This document shows positions 53,815-62,603 of a DNA stretch of 64,000 nucleotides, one piece after another. The notes under the pieces are model-generated. The model saw nothing but the letters and a program-made list of their open reading frames with translations, did not search any database and was not told the origin of the DNA. The first letter of the stretch is position 1; each line of letters begins with the position of its first letter. The translations under genes and the position numbers were made by a program. This DNA comes from Haloarcula sebkhae (GTDB lineage Archaea > Halobacteriota > Halobacteria > Halobacteriales > Haloarculaceae), in the NCBI RefSeq assembly GCF_014647415.1, contig NZ_BMPD01000004.1:248001-312000 (forward strand). Reading direction: 5' to 3'.

Positions 53815-54188
53815 CCAGTTGGAATCCGATGGGCGACCCAAAATTATCTTTCATCTCGCAGTCCGGTACAAACCCGTCGGCGGCGAGTACCGAGATGTGT
53901 GAGTTGGCTACAACCCAGATGCATTGAGATTTAAAACCAGTTTTTAGTCTTTGATAGTTTTAGTATGCTCCCGTCCGACGGTTCAAACGCCGGCGACCGC
54001 CTGAGACGGTTCCCGGCTGCCAGCGCCCCCCCCCATGTGCCGCCGGTTTCCCCGAATCGGAATCCATCCCGGTCCGGTTGTCCACACGACAACGGGCACA
54101 ACCCGTCCTCCCCGTTGTCGATTGCTCGAATCAGAGTACGTTGGTCCGACAGTCGGATCTTGCCACACCACACAGACTGAAAGTAACG
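53815..54188. other. Gap containing a possible frameshifted gene start
   Basis: 374 bases. A TATA-like element (atttaaaacc, 53929-53938) lies 27-30 bases before an ATG at 53965, from which a 71-codon frame runs to TGA near 54180. It crosses a run of nine Cs (54026-54034). The frame in which the next feature lies is open through the whole stretch but has no early ATG. One extra C would join the two frames into about 141 codons ending at 54389. Confidence 0.45.
54026..54034 (+). repeat. Run of nine cytosines
   Basis: A C9 homopolymer, rare in this window, inside a potential protein-coding frame. It could be a slippage (phase-variation) site or a sequencing artefact. Confidence 0.6.
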
Positions 54189-54389
54189 ATGAAACGACGT
54201 GTCCGCTGGGTAGACTGTTCCTATGTGAATGTACGTGTGTCGGTTTTCACGGACGACGTATTCCGCGCTGCGTGTGCCCGAGTAGCCGAACATCTCGGTA
54301 CAGCGTTCGATACTCACCCAGTGTTCGTTGAGAGCCCGTCGCTCTACGTTCCGGTGGTCGTATCGCGGCAGGTGGTCAACAGTGCGTGA
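54189..54389 (+). CDS. Small hypothetical protein coupled to the subtilase (possibly truncated N-terminus)
   Basis: 66 residues from ATG 54189; it holds MKRRVRWVDCSYVNVRVSVF and a soluble C-terminus ending SRQVVNSA. Its stop TGA overlaps the GTG start of the protease gene (GTGCGTGA). The same frame is open much further upstream but only the ATG at 53965, one base out of frame behind the C9 run, could start it. So the true gene may begin at 53965. The family was not recognised. Confidence 0.4.
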   Translation: MKRRVRWVDCSYVNVRVSVFTDDVFRAACARVAEHLGTAFDTHPVFVESPSLYVPVVVSRQVVNSA

Positions 54390-55683
54390 TCGGACTGTAC
54401 TGTTACTGGCCGTCGTCGCAATCATGTTACTAACCGGTAGCATCGCACTCCTCGCAGTGACGGGGCCGACGGACCCCCGCTCGAATAGGGCCGATACCGC
54501 ATCAGTCTCAGTGTCAGACGGATCAGCCGGCCGGTTCGAACGTCTCCACGCGGCCGGGGTTACAGGTTCGAACGTCTCGGTCGGCATCGTCGATCCGACC
54601 GGATTCGATACTGATTCGGAGATGATTGGCGGACAGATCACCGAAACACGAAGATTCGGCGGTGGGTCCGTAGACGACACCCGGGAAACACATGGAACCG
54701 CGACGGCCGCCGTCGTGTCACGGACCGCACCGGACGCCGCCCTCTATCTCGCCCGGGTCGACAGCGTCGACAGTTACAGACAGGCAGTCGACTGGCTAGT
54801 CCGGGAAAACGTCGACGTGATCGTCGCACCCGTTTCCTTCTACGGACAGCCGGGCGATGGAACCGGGCCAGTCGCCCGGAGTGCGACGCGAGCGACAGAG
54901 CGTGGGTCAGTGTTCGTCGCCCCAGCCGGGAATCTCGCACAATCCCACTGGTCAGGACAGTACACCACCGAAACCGTCCAAAACCGGACAATCGAGTTTA
55001 CCAACAGGAGCAGGCAGAATTACATCCGGGGCGGGACCGAAATCGCGGTCTGGCTCTCGTGGGACCGGGGCCATACAGACGAGGAGTACACAGTCGAACT
55101 GTATCGAACGAACGGAACCGACTCCCGACTTGTCGCCCGCTCACAGCCCTATCGCGGTGACGATGTACCAAACGAGCGAATCGTTGCCGACGTCAGGCCC
55201 GGCGACTACTATCTCGTGATTCGTGGGCCCGCGTCGCCGACTAGTGCACGGTTACGGCTTGTCTCACCGACACACGACCTCCAGCACACATCAGCTCGAA
55301 ACAGCATTGTCGCTCCAGGGACGGCCCGCGGAGTTATTACTGTCGGGGCATACAACAGCCGTGTCAAGCAGCTCGAACCGTTCAGTTCCCGTGGCCCGAC
55401 AGTCGATGGACGGACCGGTGTTGACATCGTGGCCCCGGACAGGCAGTTCGCCGCTGCCGCACCTGACGGCTTCGTCGGCTCTTCGGCTGCAGTCCCGTAC
55501 GTCGGTGGAACCGCGGCCCTGATGCTAGAGGCGAACGAGTCGCTATCGCCCCGCGAAACAGAACGCCTGCTGGAACAGACCACGAGAGACGTGGGGCGGC
55601 CGGGACTCAACAACGAGACCGGCCACGGGGCGGTCCGTCCAGTCCATGCAGTCCGGAGTGCACAGAACCGCACCGACGGTTAA
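54382..55683 (+). CDS. Secreted/membrane-tethered subtilisin-like serine protease (S8)
   Basis: 433 residues. An N-terminal signal-anchor (residues about 5-28; VLLLAVVAIMLLTGSIALLA) is followed by the S8 domain with an intact triad: Asp71 in GIVDPT, His104 in ETHGTAT, Ser368 in GSSAAVPYVGG. There is a beta-rich insertion around 190-300. It is less canonical than halolysins (no twin-Arg, no C-terminal extension), so it probably stays membrane-tethered outside. GTG 54382 is chosen because it overlaps the upstream stop. The next gene is an HTH with two membrane segments. Confidence 0.85.
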   Translation: MRDRTVLLLAVVAIMLLTGSIALLAVTGPTDPRSNRADTASVSVSDGSAGRFERLHAAGVTGSNVSVGIVDPTGFDTDSEMIGGQITETRRFGGGSVDDTRETHGTATAAVVSRTAPDAALYLARVDSVDSYRQAVDWLVRENVDVIVAPVSFYGQPGDGTGPVARSATRATERGSVFVAPAGNLAQSHWSGQYTTETVQNRTIEFTNRSRQNYIRGGTEIAVWLSWDRGHTDEEYTVELYRTNGTDSRLVARSQPYRGDDVPNERIVADVRPGDYYLVIRGPASPTSARLRLVSPTHDLQHTSARNSIVAPGTARGVITVGAYNSRVKQLEPFSSRGPTVDGRTGVDIVAPDRQFAAAAPDGFVGSSAAVPYVGGTAALMLEANESLSPRETERLLEQTTRDVGRPGLNNETGHGAVRPVHAVRSAQNRTDG

Positions 55684-55747
55684 ATCTAGTTTTAAGCCAG
55701 CCACAGGGCTTTGATGGGTCCCGCATCATATATCCGACAGTGACGCT

Positions 55748-56359
55748 ATGTCGAGTCTCATCGAAACGATACAAGAGCGGACCGGGACAGCGGACGAATC
55801 GCCGCGGGTACTCGATGTTGCGGAGAACGAAACCGACGACGTGCTCGATGCGCTCGCCTCGGACACCAGTCGGTCCCTGTTCCGTACGCTGTACGACGAG
55901 CCCGGAACGCCGTCCGAGATAGCGGACCGATGTGACACGTCGGTCCAGAACGTCCACTACCACGTTTCGAACCTCAAAGACGCAGACCTCATCGAACCGG
56001 TCGAGACGGTGTACTCCTCGAAGGGCAACGAGATGACCGTGTACGGCCCGGCGAGCGACCCAATTGTGCTGGTCGGCGACCACGACCTTGCGCCGCGCAT
56101 CCAGCAATCGATGAGCAACGTTATTACGGGGATAGGACTCATCGGCTTTGCGAGTCTCTTCGTCCAGTGGGGCGCAGAGAGACTGGCGGACGCAACCGCC
56201 GGATCCGAGGTCTTGGCTCCTGCGAGTCCGCATGCAGGGCCAGTCAGTGGAACCAGCACGCTCGCATGGTTCGTGTTCGAAGTCGTCGAGCCGGGCGTGT
56301 TGTTTTTCTGTCTCTGCATCACCGTTCTCGGTATCGCTACGCTACTGACTGACGAGTGA
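55748..56359 (+). CDS. Membrane-anchored winged-HTH (ArsR-like) regulator
   Basis: 203 residues. Residues about 30-95 are a winged HTH (LASDTSRSLFRTLYDEPGTP, then SEIADRCDTSVQNVHYHVSNL). Residues about 115-200 hold two hydrophobic segments (NVITGIGLIGFASLFV and VEPGVLFFCLCITVLGIATL). A membrane-tied transcription factor may sense envelope state or be released by proteolysis, and it sits directly behind a subtilase; that link is inference. TATA-like gttttaag (55689-55697) lies in the gap. Confidence 0.8.
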   Translation: MSSLIETIQERTGTADESPRVLDVAENETDDVLDALASDTSRSLFRTLYDEPGTPSEIADRCDTSVQNVHYHVSNLKDADLIEPVETVYSSKGNEMTVYGPASDPIVLVGDHDLAPRIQQSMSNVITGIGLIGFASLFVQWGAERLADATAGSEVLAPASPHAGPVSGTSTLAWFVFEVVEPGVLFFCLCITVLGIATLLTDE

Positions 56360-56552
56360 CTCTGGCGAACCGCTGTCATAGGAAGGACCGCTCTGCCGTG
56401 GCGATTTGAGGACAAAACCCACAGAACTTGGTCTCAGATCGCAACGTGACAGCCGTGGGTAAGGCAACGAGATCAGGTCTCAGACGGGGGTAGACCGATC
56501 GCCAAGCCCGAGATGGTTTCAAAAACCGTGCGTATAGCCCACTGTCGCGGCG

Positions 56553-58238
56553 TCAGTCCATCACGGACCGAAGACCGATGCCTACGCCAACGATGGCGAG
56601 CACCCCGCCGACAGCGAGAGCGCCGACACCAACCCCGAAGTCCCCAGCCTGTGACTGCTGCGCTGCCGGCGTTTCGCCGGTAACTGAATCGACATCGTTG
56701 GAAGACGAGTCTGTGGATGTGGGAGTCACATCTGTGATGCGCAACGAGCCGACCGTATCGGGCTGCCCCTCGGCCACCTCAGTCCCACGGTACAGCGACA
56801 GCTCGTAGGTGCCCGCAGCGAGTTGCGAATCGAGGGCGACCTCCGAACCGGATTCGACTGACACGGCATCGGCGTCCGCGGCGGTTTCGAGGGTGGGTTC
56901 GTCGTGGCCGGCCGCCGTGGTATCAAACAGGAGGGCGACACTATCATCGCCGTTCCCGTCATGGACGGTCGCATTGATCTCGTAGTTAACGTCCGGGCTC
57001 CCGATAGAAATGGTGGCCGCGTCAGCGGTCGCGAGAGCTATCTGAATTCGAGCAGTCTCTCCCTGCCGCCCTGTGACTACTGATTCCTCCAGCCCAAAGT
57101 CGGCCGACTCCCCAACCTCGAATTGCTCGCTTGTCGTCCCGTTGGCTTCGATGACGATCGTTCCGACAGTCGGTCTCCCGTCAGTCGACTGCCCATCGAA
57201 CATGCGGTACGAGTACGTACCGGCGGCGAGCGTGGACGAGAGGTCCGGCTCCGATTCGGTCACGGTCAGCGAGTCATCGGGATCCGGCACTCTGAGCGTC
57301 GCTCCGTCCGTGCCGGCCACCGCAGTATCGAAGAGGACTGTCACCTCGCCGTCACCGTCATCGTCACTGACGGTCGCGTTGATCCGGTAGTTAGCCGCCT
57401 CGCTGCCAATGGAGAGCGTTTTGGTTCCTCCATCAGTCATTGAGACCGGAATTATTGTGGTGTCGCCCTGGGAGACCTCGACGACGTTTTCGCCATCATC
57501 AGTCGGTTCCGGGGTCACTATCTCAGGTACCGTATCAGTACAGTTTCCGTCACACGGGGCGATGGTCTCAGTACGTTCAAACAGTGTGTCGCCGTCAACA
57601 TGAGCGGACAGTTCGTAGGATGTGTTCGCTGGGGGGCGCGACAGATCGAACTGGGCGACGAACGTCCCATTGGGCTGTACTATGACCTCACTTTGGTAAA
57701 GGAACGGGTTCGACGAGTTTTCTGAGATGATTTCGACCGTCATCTCCGTCCCGGGGTCCAGCGTGGTCTCTCCAGTGACCACCTGTTGTTCGTCGGCGTG
57801 CAGCGGGAGGCTGTCCTCTGAGACCGTAGCTTGCTGCTCCCCAGCGGCAGCCCCTTGGCTAGTACAGTTTCCGTCACACGGAGCGATGGTCTCAGTACGG
57901 TTAAACACCATATCGCCGTCGGCATAGCCGGACAGGTTGTAGGATGTGTTCGCTGGCTGGCGCGACAGATCGAACTGGGCGACGAACGTCCCATTGGGCT
58001 GTACTATGGGTTCCCTTCGGTAAACGAACGGGTTCGACGAGTTCTCTGACACGATTGTGACTATCATCTCCGTCCCCGGTTCCAGTGTGGTTTCCCCCTT
58101 GACCACCTGTTGTTGGTCGGCGTGCAGCGGGAGGCTGTCCTCTGAGACCGTGGCTTGCTGCTCCGCAGCGGCAAGCCCCGGACCCGTCGCCGCTGCGGCG
58201 ATAAGCACTGCGGCCAGTGCCACCGACCGAACGCTCAC
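56553..58238 (-). CDS. Surface glycoprotein-like protein with two tandem repeats and beta domains
   Basis: 561 residues: signal peptide (1-25), two near-identical 108-residue repeats (26-133 and 134-241, each ending PCDGNCT), two beta-sandwich regions resembling haloarchaeal BGTF/S-layer-type domains (about 255-370 and 395-515), a Ser/Asp/Thr-rich stalk and a C-terminal membrane anchor (GVGALAVGGVLAIVGVGIGL). There are many N-x-S/T sequons (NSS, NGT, NTS, NCT), so it is probably N-glycosylated. It lacks a visible PGF sorting tag. GTG 58238 is fixed by ggaggtga four bases upstream. Confidence 0.8.
   Translation of the reverse strand: MSVRSVALAAVLIAAAATGPGLAAAEQQATVSEDSLPLHADQQQVVKGETTLEPGTEMIVTIVSENSSNPFVYRREPIVQPNGTFVAQFDLSRQPANTSYNLSGYADGDMVFNRTETIAPCDGNCTSQGAAAGEQQATVSEDSLPLHADEQQVVTGETTLDPGTEMTVEIISENSSNPFLYQSEVIVQPNGTFVAQFDLSRPPANTSYELSAHVDGDTLFERTETIAPCDGNCTDTVPEIVTPEPTDDGENVVEVSQGDTTIIPVSMTDGGTKTLSIGSEAANYRINATVSDDDGDGEVTVLFDTAVAGTDGATLRVPDPDDSLTVTESEPDLSSTLAAGTYSYRMFDGQSTDGRPTVGTIVIEANGTTSEQFEVGESADFGLEESVVTGRQGETARIQIALATADAATISIGSPDVNYEINATVHDGNGDDSVALLFDTTAAGHDEPTLETAADADAVSVESGSEVALDSQLAAGTYELSLYRGTEVAEGQPDTVGSLRITDVTPTSTDSSSNDVDSVTGETPAAQQSQAGDFGVGVGALAVGGVLAIVGVGIGLRSVMD
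57516..58163 (-). repeat. Tandem 324-base duplication inside the surface-protein gene
   Basis: Copy 1 is 58163-57840 and copy 2 is 57839-57516 on the minus strand. Offset is exactly 324 bases (108 codons) and the copies keep long stretches of identical DNA, for example around 57541 and 57865 (cagtttccgtcacacgg). The conserved part of copy 2 ends near its PCDGNCT. Confidence 0.85.
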
Positions 58239-58242
58239 AGAA

Positions 58243-58250
58243 TCACCTCC
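58243..58250 (-). promoter_or_regulatory. Shine-Dalgarno site deciding the surface-protein start
   Basis: Minus-strand ggaggtga is four bases before GTG 58238. It shows that the start is the GTG ahead of the signal peptide and not the earlier ATG at 58322. Confidence 0.7.
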
Positions 58251-58573
58251 TGTGGTGCGGGCAACTGTCCGTGCGTTTGAGAGCGATGCTGCCAACAATA
58301 CCGCGTCGCAGATGGAGGGCAATTCGCTGGCATACAGTCAGCGGTTACGCTGGGACTGAAAAAGCACCAGCGATAGGTTAAAGCCGTCTTGAACCCGGTA
58401 ATGCTGATCCGATCAATGTGCCGGCAAGTCCGTCATAATGTACCGGTTATATCTGTGACACCGTTTCGGCGGCGACCACATGGCATCCACGTACGCACCC
58501 GCTTTGTAGTAAGAGACGATATACCACAGGAAGATGCAGTAATTTTATGGTAATTTCGGGATTATTGACCAGT

Positions 58574-58852
58574 ATGCGAACGGTCCTCGCAAACCAGCTC
58601 TCCAACGTCCGGGTCGTGAGTACCGATGGCCGCGAAGTCGGCACACTGCAAAACATTACGATCGATACAGCGACGGGCGAACTTCAGACAATTGTCATTA
58701 GCAGCGAGGTTCAGGAAATATTCGGCGTTGAGCGGGATTCCGACGGCGACATTCGATTGCCGGCGTCCCTCATCGAATCGATGCGGGACCACCTGACCAT
58801 TCAGCCGCCTGCAGAACAGAGTGTTACAGGCGGCGATACTGTGGATTCATAG
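58574..58852 (+). CDS. PRC-barrel domain protein
   Basis: 92 residues: a PRC-barrel (LSNVRVVSTDGREVGTLQNI, then TGELQTIVISS) over about residues 8-75 and a polar tail. Such small proteins bind RNA or photosystem-like partners; archaeal ones may pair with a CdvA/ribosome-linked role. ATG 58574 has a TATA-like attttatgg (58542-58550) 28 bases upstream. Confidence 0.85.
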   Translation: MRTVLANQLSNVRVVSTDGREVGTLQNITIDTATGELQTIVISSEVQEIFGVERDSDGDIRLPASLIESMRDHLTIQPPAEQSVTGGDTVDS

Positions 58853-58982
58853 GTAACCCGTCGGGTGTTCAAACGGGCCGGTCAGGATGCAATTGCTAGC
58901 TGTGCGTTTGCAGCGGCAGAGTTCGGTTCTGCCGCGATGATAAGTCGTCATTCTTTTGAAAGTATGCAGGCTAGACGCCGAT

Positions 58983-59375
58983 ATGACCCCGCTTGCAGTG
59001 GTAGCTGCTCCCCTCCAGAACAACGGCACAGGTAATATTGTATTGCTCCTGTTCAACCTGTTAATTGCCGGTATCCAAATTGCCGGTATGTGGATGGTGT
59101 TTGAGAAAGCCGACCGCGCAGGCTGGAAGGCTATCGTTCCGATTTACAACTTCTATGTCATGCTCAAAATCGGCGGGAATGCGTGGTGGTGGTTAATATT
59201 GCTGCCGATCCCTATCCTGAACATTTTGGCATTGTACAAAATCCACGCTGGCGTAGCCAGAGCGTTCGGTCGGGGTATCGGTTTCGCGCTCGGACTCACG
59301 TTCCTTGGACTGCTCTTTTTCCCGTTGCTGGGCTTTGGTGATTATCAATACCGTCAGTCCGGCAGACTCGCCTGA
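58983..59375 (+). CDS. DUF5684-like membrane protein
   Basis: 130 residues with three or four membrane segments (residues about 22-42, 60-85, 95-115) and motif GMWMVFEKADRAGWKAIVPI, followed by GGNAWWWLILLPIPILNILA. This layout (a Trp-rich centre followed by FGRGIGFALGL) is known from DUF5684 membrane proteins of unknown function. ATG 58983 is used; a TTG at 58956 would add nine residues. Confidence 0.75.
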   Translation: MTPLAVVAAPLQNNGTGNIVLLLFNLLIAGIQIAGMWMVFEKADRAGWKAIVPIYNFYVMLKIGGNAWWWLILLPIPILNILALYKIHAGVARAFGRGIGFALGLTFLGLLFFPLLGFGDYQYRQSGRLA

Positions 59376-59690
59376 GATTGGCTGGCGCGCAGCGACATGG
59401 GCCAACCCTCGAGACGTAGACGAGTCGAACATCGGGAGTGGATTCATCATCACAACCACGGCCCGAAACCGCTGTATCCCCATTTCAAAGGTGAGACAGC
59501 GCCAGCGTTGCAGGAGATTACTTGAGTCAGACTGTTCGCCATTGCAGGTACTCGCAAACGTCCCGGCTATTGTGGCACTGGTTGGACTCCGATTAATAGG
59601 TCGTGGTGGCTGTGGGACCAAGGTTCAGACAACCCACAGTTGGTGTTATCGGAACGGCCTGAATTTACAAGGCAGTCGACCACTGGACGA
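59376..59690. other. Gap between convergent genes, no gene seen
   Basis: 315 bases without a supportable gene. Long frames here (for example one spanning 59305-59820) overlap real genes and have poor composition, so they are taken as shadows. Confidence 0.5.
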
Positions 59691-60281
59691 TTACTGTAAC
59701 ATCGCGTCAACGTACTCACTCGCCGTCTGCCGGGCCGTTTCGAGTTCCTCGGTGTCATTAAGCATCACGGCGCGGGTCCGGGCACCGTCAATGATCGTCA
59801 GCAGCGAACGAGTAACGTGATCCGCGTCGACATCGGTGAACACACCCTCGTCGATCCCGTGATTGATCACCGCCTTGAGCATGTACCGAATGTACTCGTC
59901 GTTCTGGCGGAACCGGTCGCTGAACGCCTCCTTGTACGGTGCTTGACTCCGCATCTCTAGCAAGGCGACCGAGAGATCGGGGTTTTCCTGCGGTTTGACA
60001 AGCAGTTCATCGAGTAATATTTCCAGTCGGGCTTCGGGGTCCGTTGTCTCGACGTCGTGAATCGAATCGACGAACCGCTCCAGCAGATAATCGAGAAAGG
60101 CCGCAAGAAGGTCGTCCTTCGTGTCGTAGTAGTAGTGCACTGCAGCCGTCGATTTGCCGTACTCGTCCGCGATTCGTTTTATTGTGAGATCAGCGTACCC
60201 GTGTTCGCGCAACGCCCGGTAGGTTGCCTGCATTATCTCCTCGGTCTGTTCCGAGAAGGTGCGGTCCGATGGTCCACCCAT
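59691..60281 (-). CDS. TetR-family transcriptional regulator (copy A)
   Basis: 196 residues. N-terminal HTH about residues 15-60 (MQATYRALREHGYADLTIKR, then YGKSTAAVHYYYDTKDDLL) and a helical ligand-binding domain. It is paralogous to the divergent gene at 60459 across the HTH. Candidate TTAGT operator repeats lie at 60347-60363 in its promoter. Likely role: repressor controlling itself and perhaps the adjacent MATE exporter. Confidence 0.9.
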   Translation of the reverse strand: MGGPSDRTFSEQTEEIMQATYRALREHGYADLTIKRIADEYGKSTAAVHYYYDTKDDLLAAFLDYLLERFVDSIHDVETTDPEARLEILLDELLVKPQENPDLSVALLEMRSQAPYKEAFSDRFRQNDEYIRYMLKAVINHGIDEGVFTDVDADHVTRSLLTIIDGARTRAVMLNDTEELETARQTASEYVDAMLQ

Positions 60282-60346
60282 TGGCTAACAGTTTCGCCCA
60301 TGGTTGGATAACCGTTGTGACCTGTATGCTATTACGGACTGAATTA

Positions 60347-60363
60347 TTAGTTAGTTAGTCTAA
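60347..60363. promoter_or_regulatory. TTAGT direct repeats and TTAG-T-CTAA palindrome
   Basis: Three overlapping TTAGT copies run from 60347 to 60359, followed by the 9-base palindrome TTAGTCTAA (60355-60363). It shares its half-site with the operator candidate at 60426. Confidence 0.45.
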
Positions 60364-60425
60364 ATTCAGCCGAATAGATCTAATTATCGTCGGCACCCCA
60401 GATTGTGGAATTCAAAGCGTTTTTG

Positions 60426-60439
60426 ACTAATCGGTTAGT
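60426..60439. promoter_or_regulatory. ACTAA-TCGG-TTAGT inverted repeat, candidate TetR operator
   Basis: Arms of five bases around four, centred about 27 bases before ATG 60459, so a bound repressor would block the core promoter of the TetR-MATE operon. Confidence 0.55.
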
Positions 60440-60458
60440 AAGTTTTGTCACAGCCGCC

Positions 60459-61058
60459 ATGGATGACGATACAGCTACCGAAATTCTCGAGGCGACGTAC
60501 CGCGCCCTCTGCCAGCACGGGTACGCCGCGCTCACGGTCAAGGACATCGCTGACGAGGCAGACCGGAGCAAAGCGTCTATTCACTACTACTACGACAGTA
60601 AAGAGAACCTCTTTGCGGAGTTTCTGGACTTCTTGTACGAACGATACACTGCAAAAATAGCGGGAGTGGAAGGGAACACGCCGCGGGAAGAACTCGATTC
60701 GCTGTTGGATACAGTTCTCACCGATGGGCGACGGACGCCCGGCCAGGAGTTCAGAACAGCGTTACTCGAAATAAAGGCACAGGCCCCGTACAACGACGCT
60801 TTCCGGACACAACTGGCCAAGTTCGATGCTGCTCTCTTTGACCAGTTGCGGGAAATTATCGCGGCCGGCGTCGAAACCGGGGAGTTCGATAGCGCGGTCG
60901 AGCCGGCCGTCGCAGCGGAGTTCCTCGTGACGGCGATCACAGGTGCCCATACCCGACACGTCGCCACAGACCGTTCGATAGACAGATTCAACGAAACGAT
61001 TACACGATACGCTGAGACGCATCTTCTTGCAGACGCACCGGCGGAGGCGACCCACTAA
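60459..61058 (+). CDS. TetR-family transcriptional regulator (copy B)
   Basis: 199 residues with the same HTH as copy A (LEATYRALCQHGYAALTVKD, then RSKASIHYYYDSKENLF). Its stop codon overlaps the ATG of the MATE exporter by one base (taATG), indicating a repressor-exporter operon. ATG 60459 is used; the frame extends 18 codons further up through the operator, which cannot be coding. Confidence 0.92.
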   Translation: MDDDTATEILEATYRALCQHGYAALTVKDIADEADRSKASIHYYYDSKENLFAEFLDFLYERYTAKIAGVEGNTPREELDSLLDTVLTDGRRTPGQEFRTALLEIKAQAPYNDAFRTQLAKFDAALFDQLREIIAAGVETGEFDSAVEPAVAAEFLVTAITGAHTRHVATDRSIDRFNETITRYAETHLLADAPAEATH

Positions 61059-62527
61059 TGGGGATTCGAAGTCGCGTTGGTGCTCTGTTCAAGGGTCCCG
61101 AAGAGTTCGACCTCACGTCGGGTGGCATCGGGAAGCCGCTGTTCTTCCTCTCGATGCCGATTGTCATCACAAATCTCTTCCAGACCGCGTACAACCTCGC
61201 GGACACGTTCTGGCTCGGCCAGTACAGCACGGATGCGCTGGCGGCAATCAGCTTCGCGTTCCCAATGGTATTCCTCCTCATTTCGCTCGGAATGGGGATA
61301 TCGGTCGCCGGTAGCGTCCTCGTCGCGCAGTTTACCGGTGCGGGCGAGGAGCGCGACGCCGAGTACGCCGCCTCACAGACGGTGACGTTCGCCGTCATCG
61401 TCTCGTTCGTTCTCGGCATTGCGGGCTATCTCGGCGTCGATACGTTTCTCAGCCTGATGGGCGCGTCAGAAGATGTCCTGCCCATGGCGACCAGCTACAT
61501 GGAGGTCATCTCGCTCGGCCTACTGTTCATGTTCGGCTTCTTCGTCTTCGTCGCGCTCATGCGGGGCTACGGTGACACGATAACGCCGATGCTCGTCATG
61601 TTCGGCTCAGTAGTCCTCAACATCATCATCGACCCGTTCCTGATATTCGGCTGGACGGTCGTCGAGAACGCGCCGCTCGTCGGGACAGTCTCGTTCCCCG
61701 AGCTCGGGATCGAAGGGGCCGCCATCGCGACCGTCTTTTCGCGGGCGCTGGCGCTGATCGTCGGGCTGGCGATCATGTTCCGAGGGAACCGCGGCGTCCA
61801 GATTCACCTCCGCGATATGGCTCCAGACCTGTCGTATCTCCGCCGTCTCGTTCGCATTGGCCTGCCCGCCTCCGTCGAGGGGACGGGCCGTGCACTGTCG
61901 ATGAATCTGCTGCTGGTCATCGTCGCGATGTTCCCGGACACAGTCGTCGCCGCCTACGGGATCGGCACGCGCGTGTTCTCGGTCGTCTTCCTGCCAGCCA
62001 TCGCAGTTGCGCGTGGCGTCGAGACGATGACCGGTCAGAACATGGGGGCCGACAAACCGGACCGAGCAGCGAAAGCGGCCGGCCTCGCAGCGAAGGTGCT
62101 TTTCGGCGTGCTCACCCTGGCTGGAGTCCTCGTCTGGTTCACCGCTGCACCGATAGCCGACCTGTTCACGACGGACCCCGAGGTTGTCGAAATCACGACG
62201 CAGTTCCTCCGTTACGTCGCGCTTTCCTTCGGCTTCATCGGCATCATGCGAGCCTACACCGGGAGCTTCCGTGGTGCCGGGAAAACGCTCACCGCCGCGG
62301 CAATCTCGGTGTTGATGCTCGGGATCATCCGCTTCCCGATTGCGTGGTTCGCCGCTGTGCCGCTCGGCGAAACCGGAATCTGGATATCGTTCGCCATCTC
62401 GAACGTCGCAGGGGCGCTCATTGCCTACGGCTGGTATCGACGCGGGACGTGGCGAGACAGCAACCTCACCGAAGCCAAAGTCGATATTGACGAAGCGGGC
62501 GTCGAGATGTCGGCGGATGGAGACTGA
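61058..62527 (+). CDS. MATE-family efflux transporter
   Basis: 489 residues with twelve membrane segments in two halves (the second starting near residue 265). It has the characteristic MATE start FLSMPIVITNLFQTAYNLAD and a polar C-tail. It exports cationic drugs or metabolites with Na+ or H+. It is expressed with TetR copy B; ggagg at 61043-61047 precedes its start. Confidence 0.95.
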   Translation: MGIRSRVGALFKGPEEFDLTSGGIGKPLFFLSMPIVITNLFQTAYNLADTFWLGQYSTDALAAISFAFPMVFLLISLGMGISVAGSVLVAQFTGAGEERDAEYAASQTVTFAVIVSFVLGIAGYLGVDTFLSLMGASEDVLPMATSYMEVISLGLLFMFGFFVFVALMRGYGDTITPMLVMFGSVVLNIIIDPFLIFGWTVVENAPLVGTVSFPELGIEGAAIATVFSRALALIVGLAIMFRGNRGVQIHLRDMAPDLSYLRRLVRIGLPASVEGTGRALSMNLLLVIVAMFPDTVVAAYGIGTRVFSVVFLPAIAVARGVETMTGQNMGADKPDRAAKAAGLAAKVLFGVLTLAGVLVWFTAAPIADLFTTDPEVVEITTQFLRYVALSFGFIGIMRAYTGSFRGAGKTLTAAAISVLMLGIIRFPIAWFAAVPLGETGIWISFAISNVAGALIAYGWYRRGTWRDSNLTEAKVDIDEAGVEMSADGD

Positions 62528-62603
62528 CAGCAGTGGGTGGCGAGCGCGTGTGATACCCTTCGAGTGAACCAATGCTTTCAGGGGAGCCACCGGTACTACT
62601 GCT

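Noticed and set aside
53931..54680. Minus-strand frame of 249 codons opposite the subtilase start
   Set aside because: Overlaps the protease signal-anchor and triad Asp; no motif.
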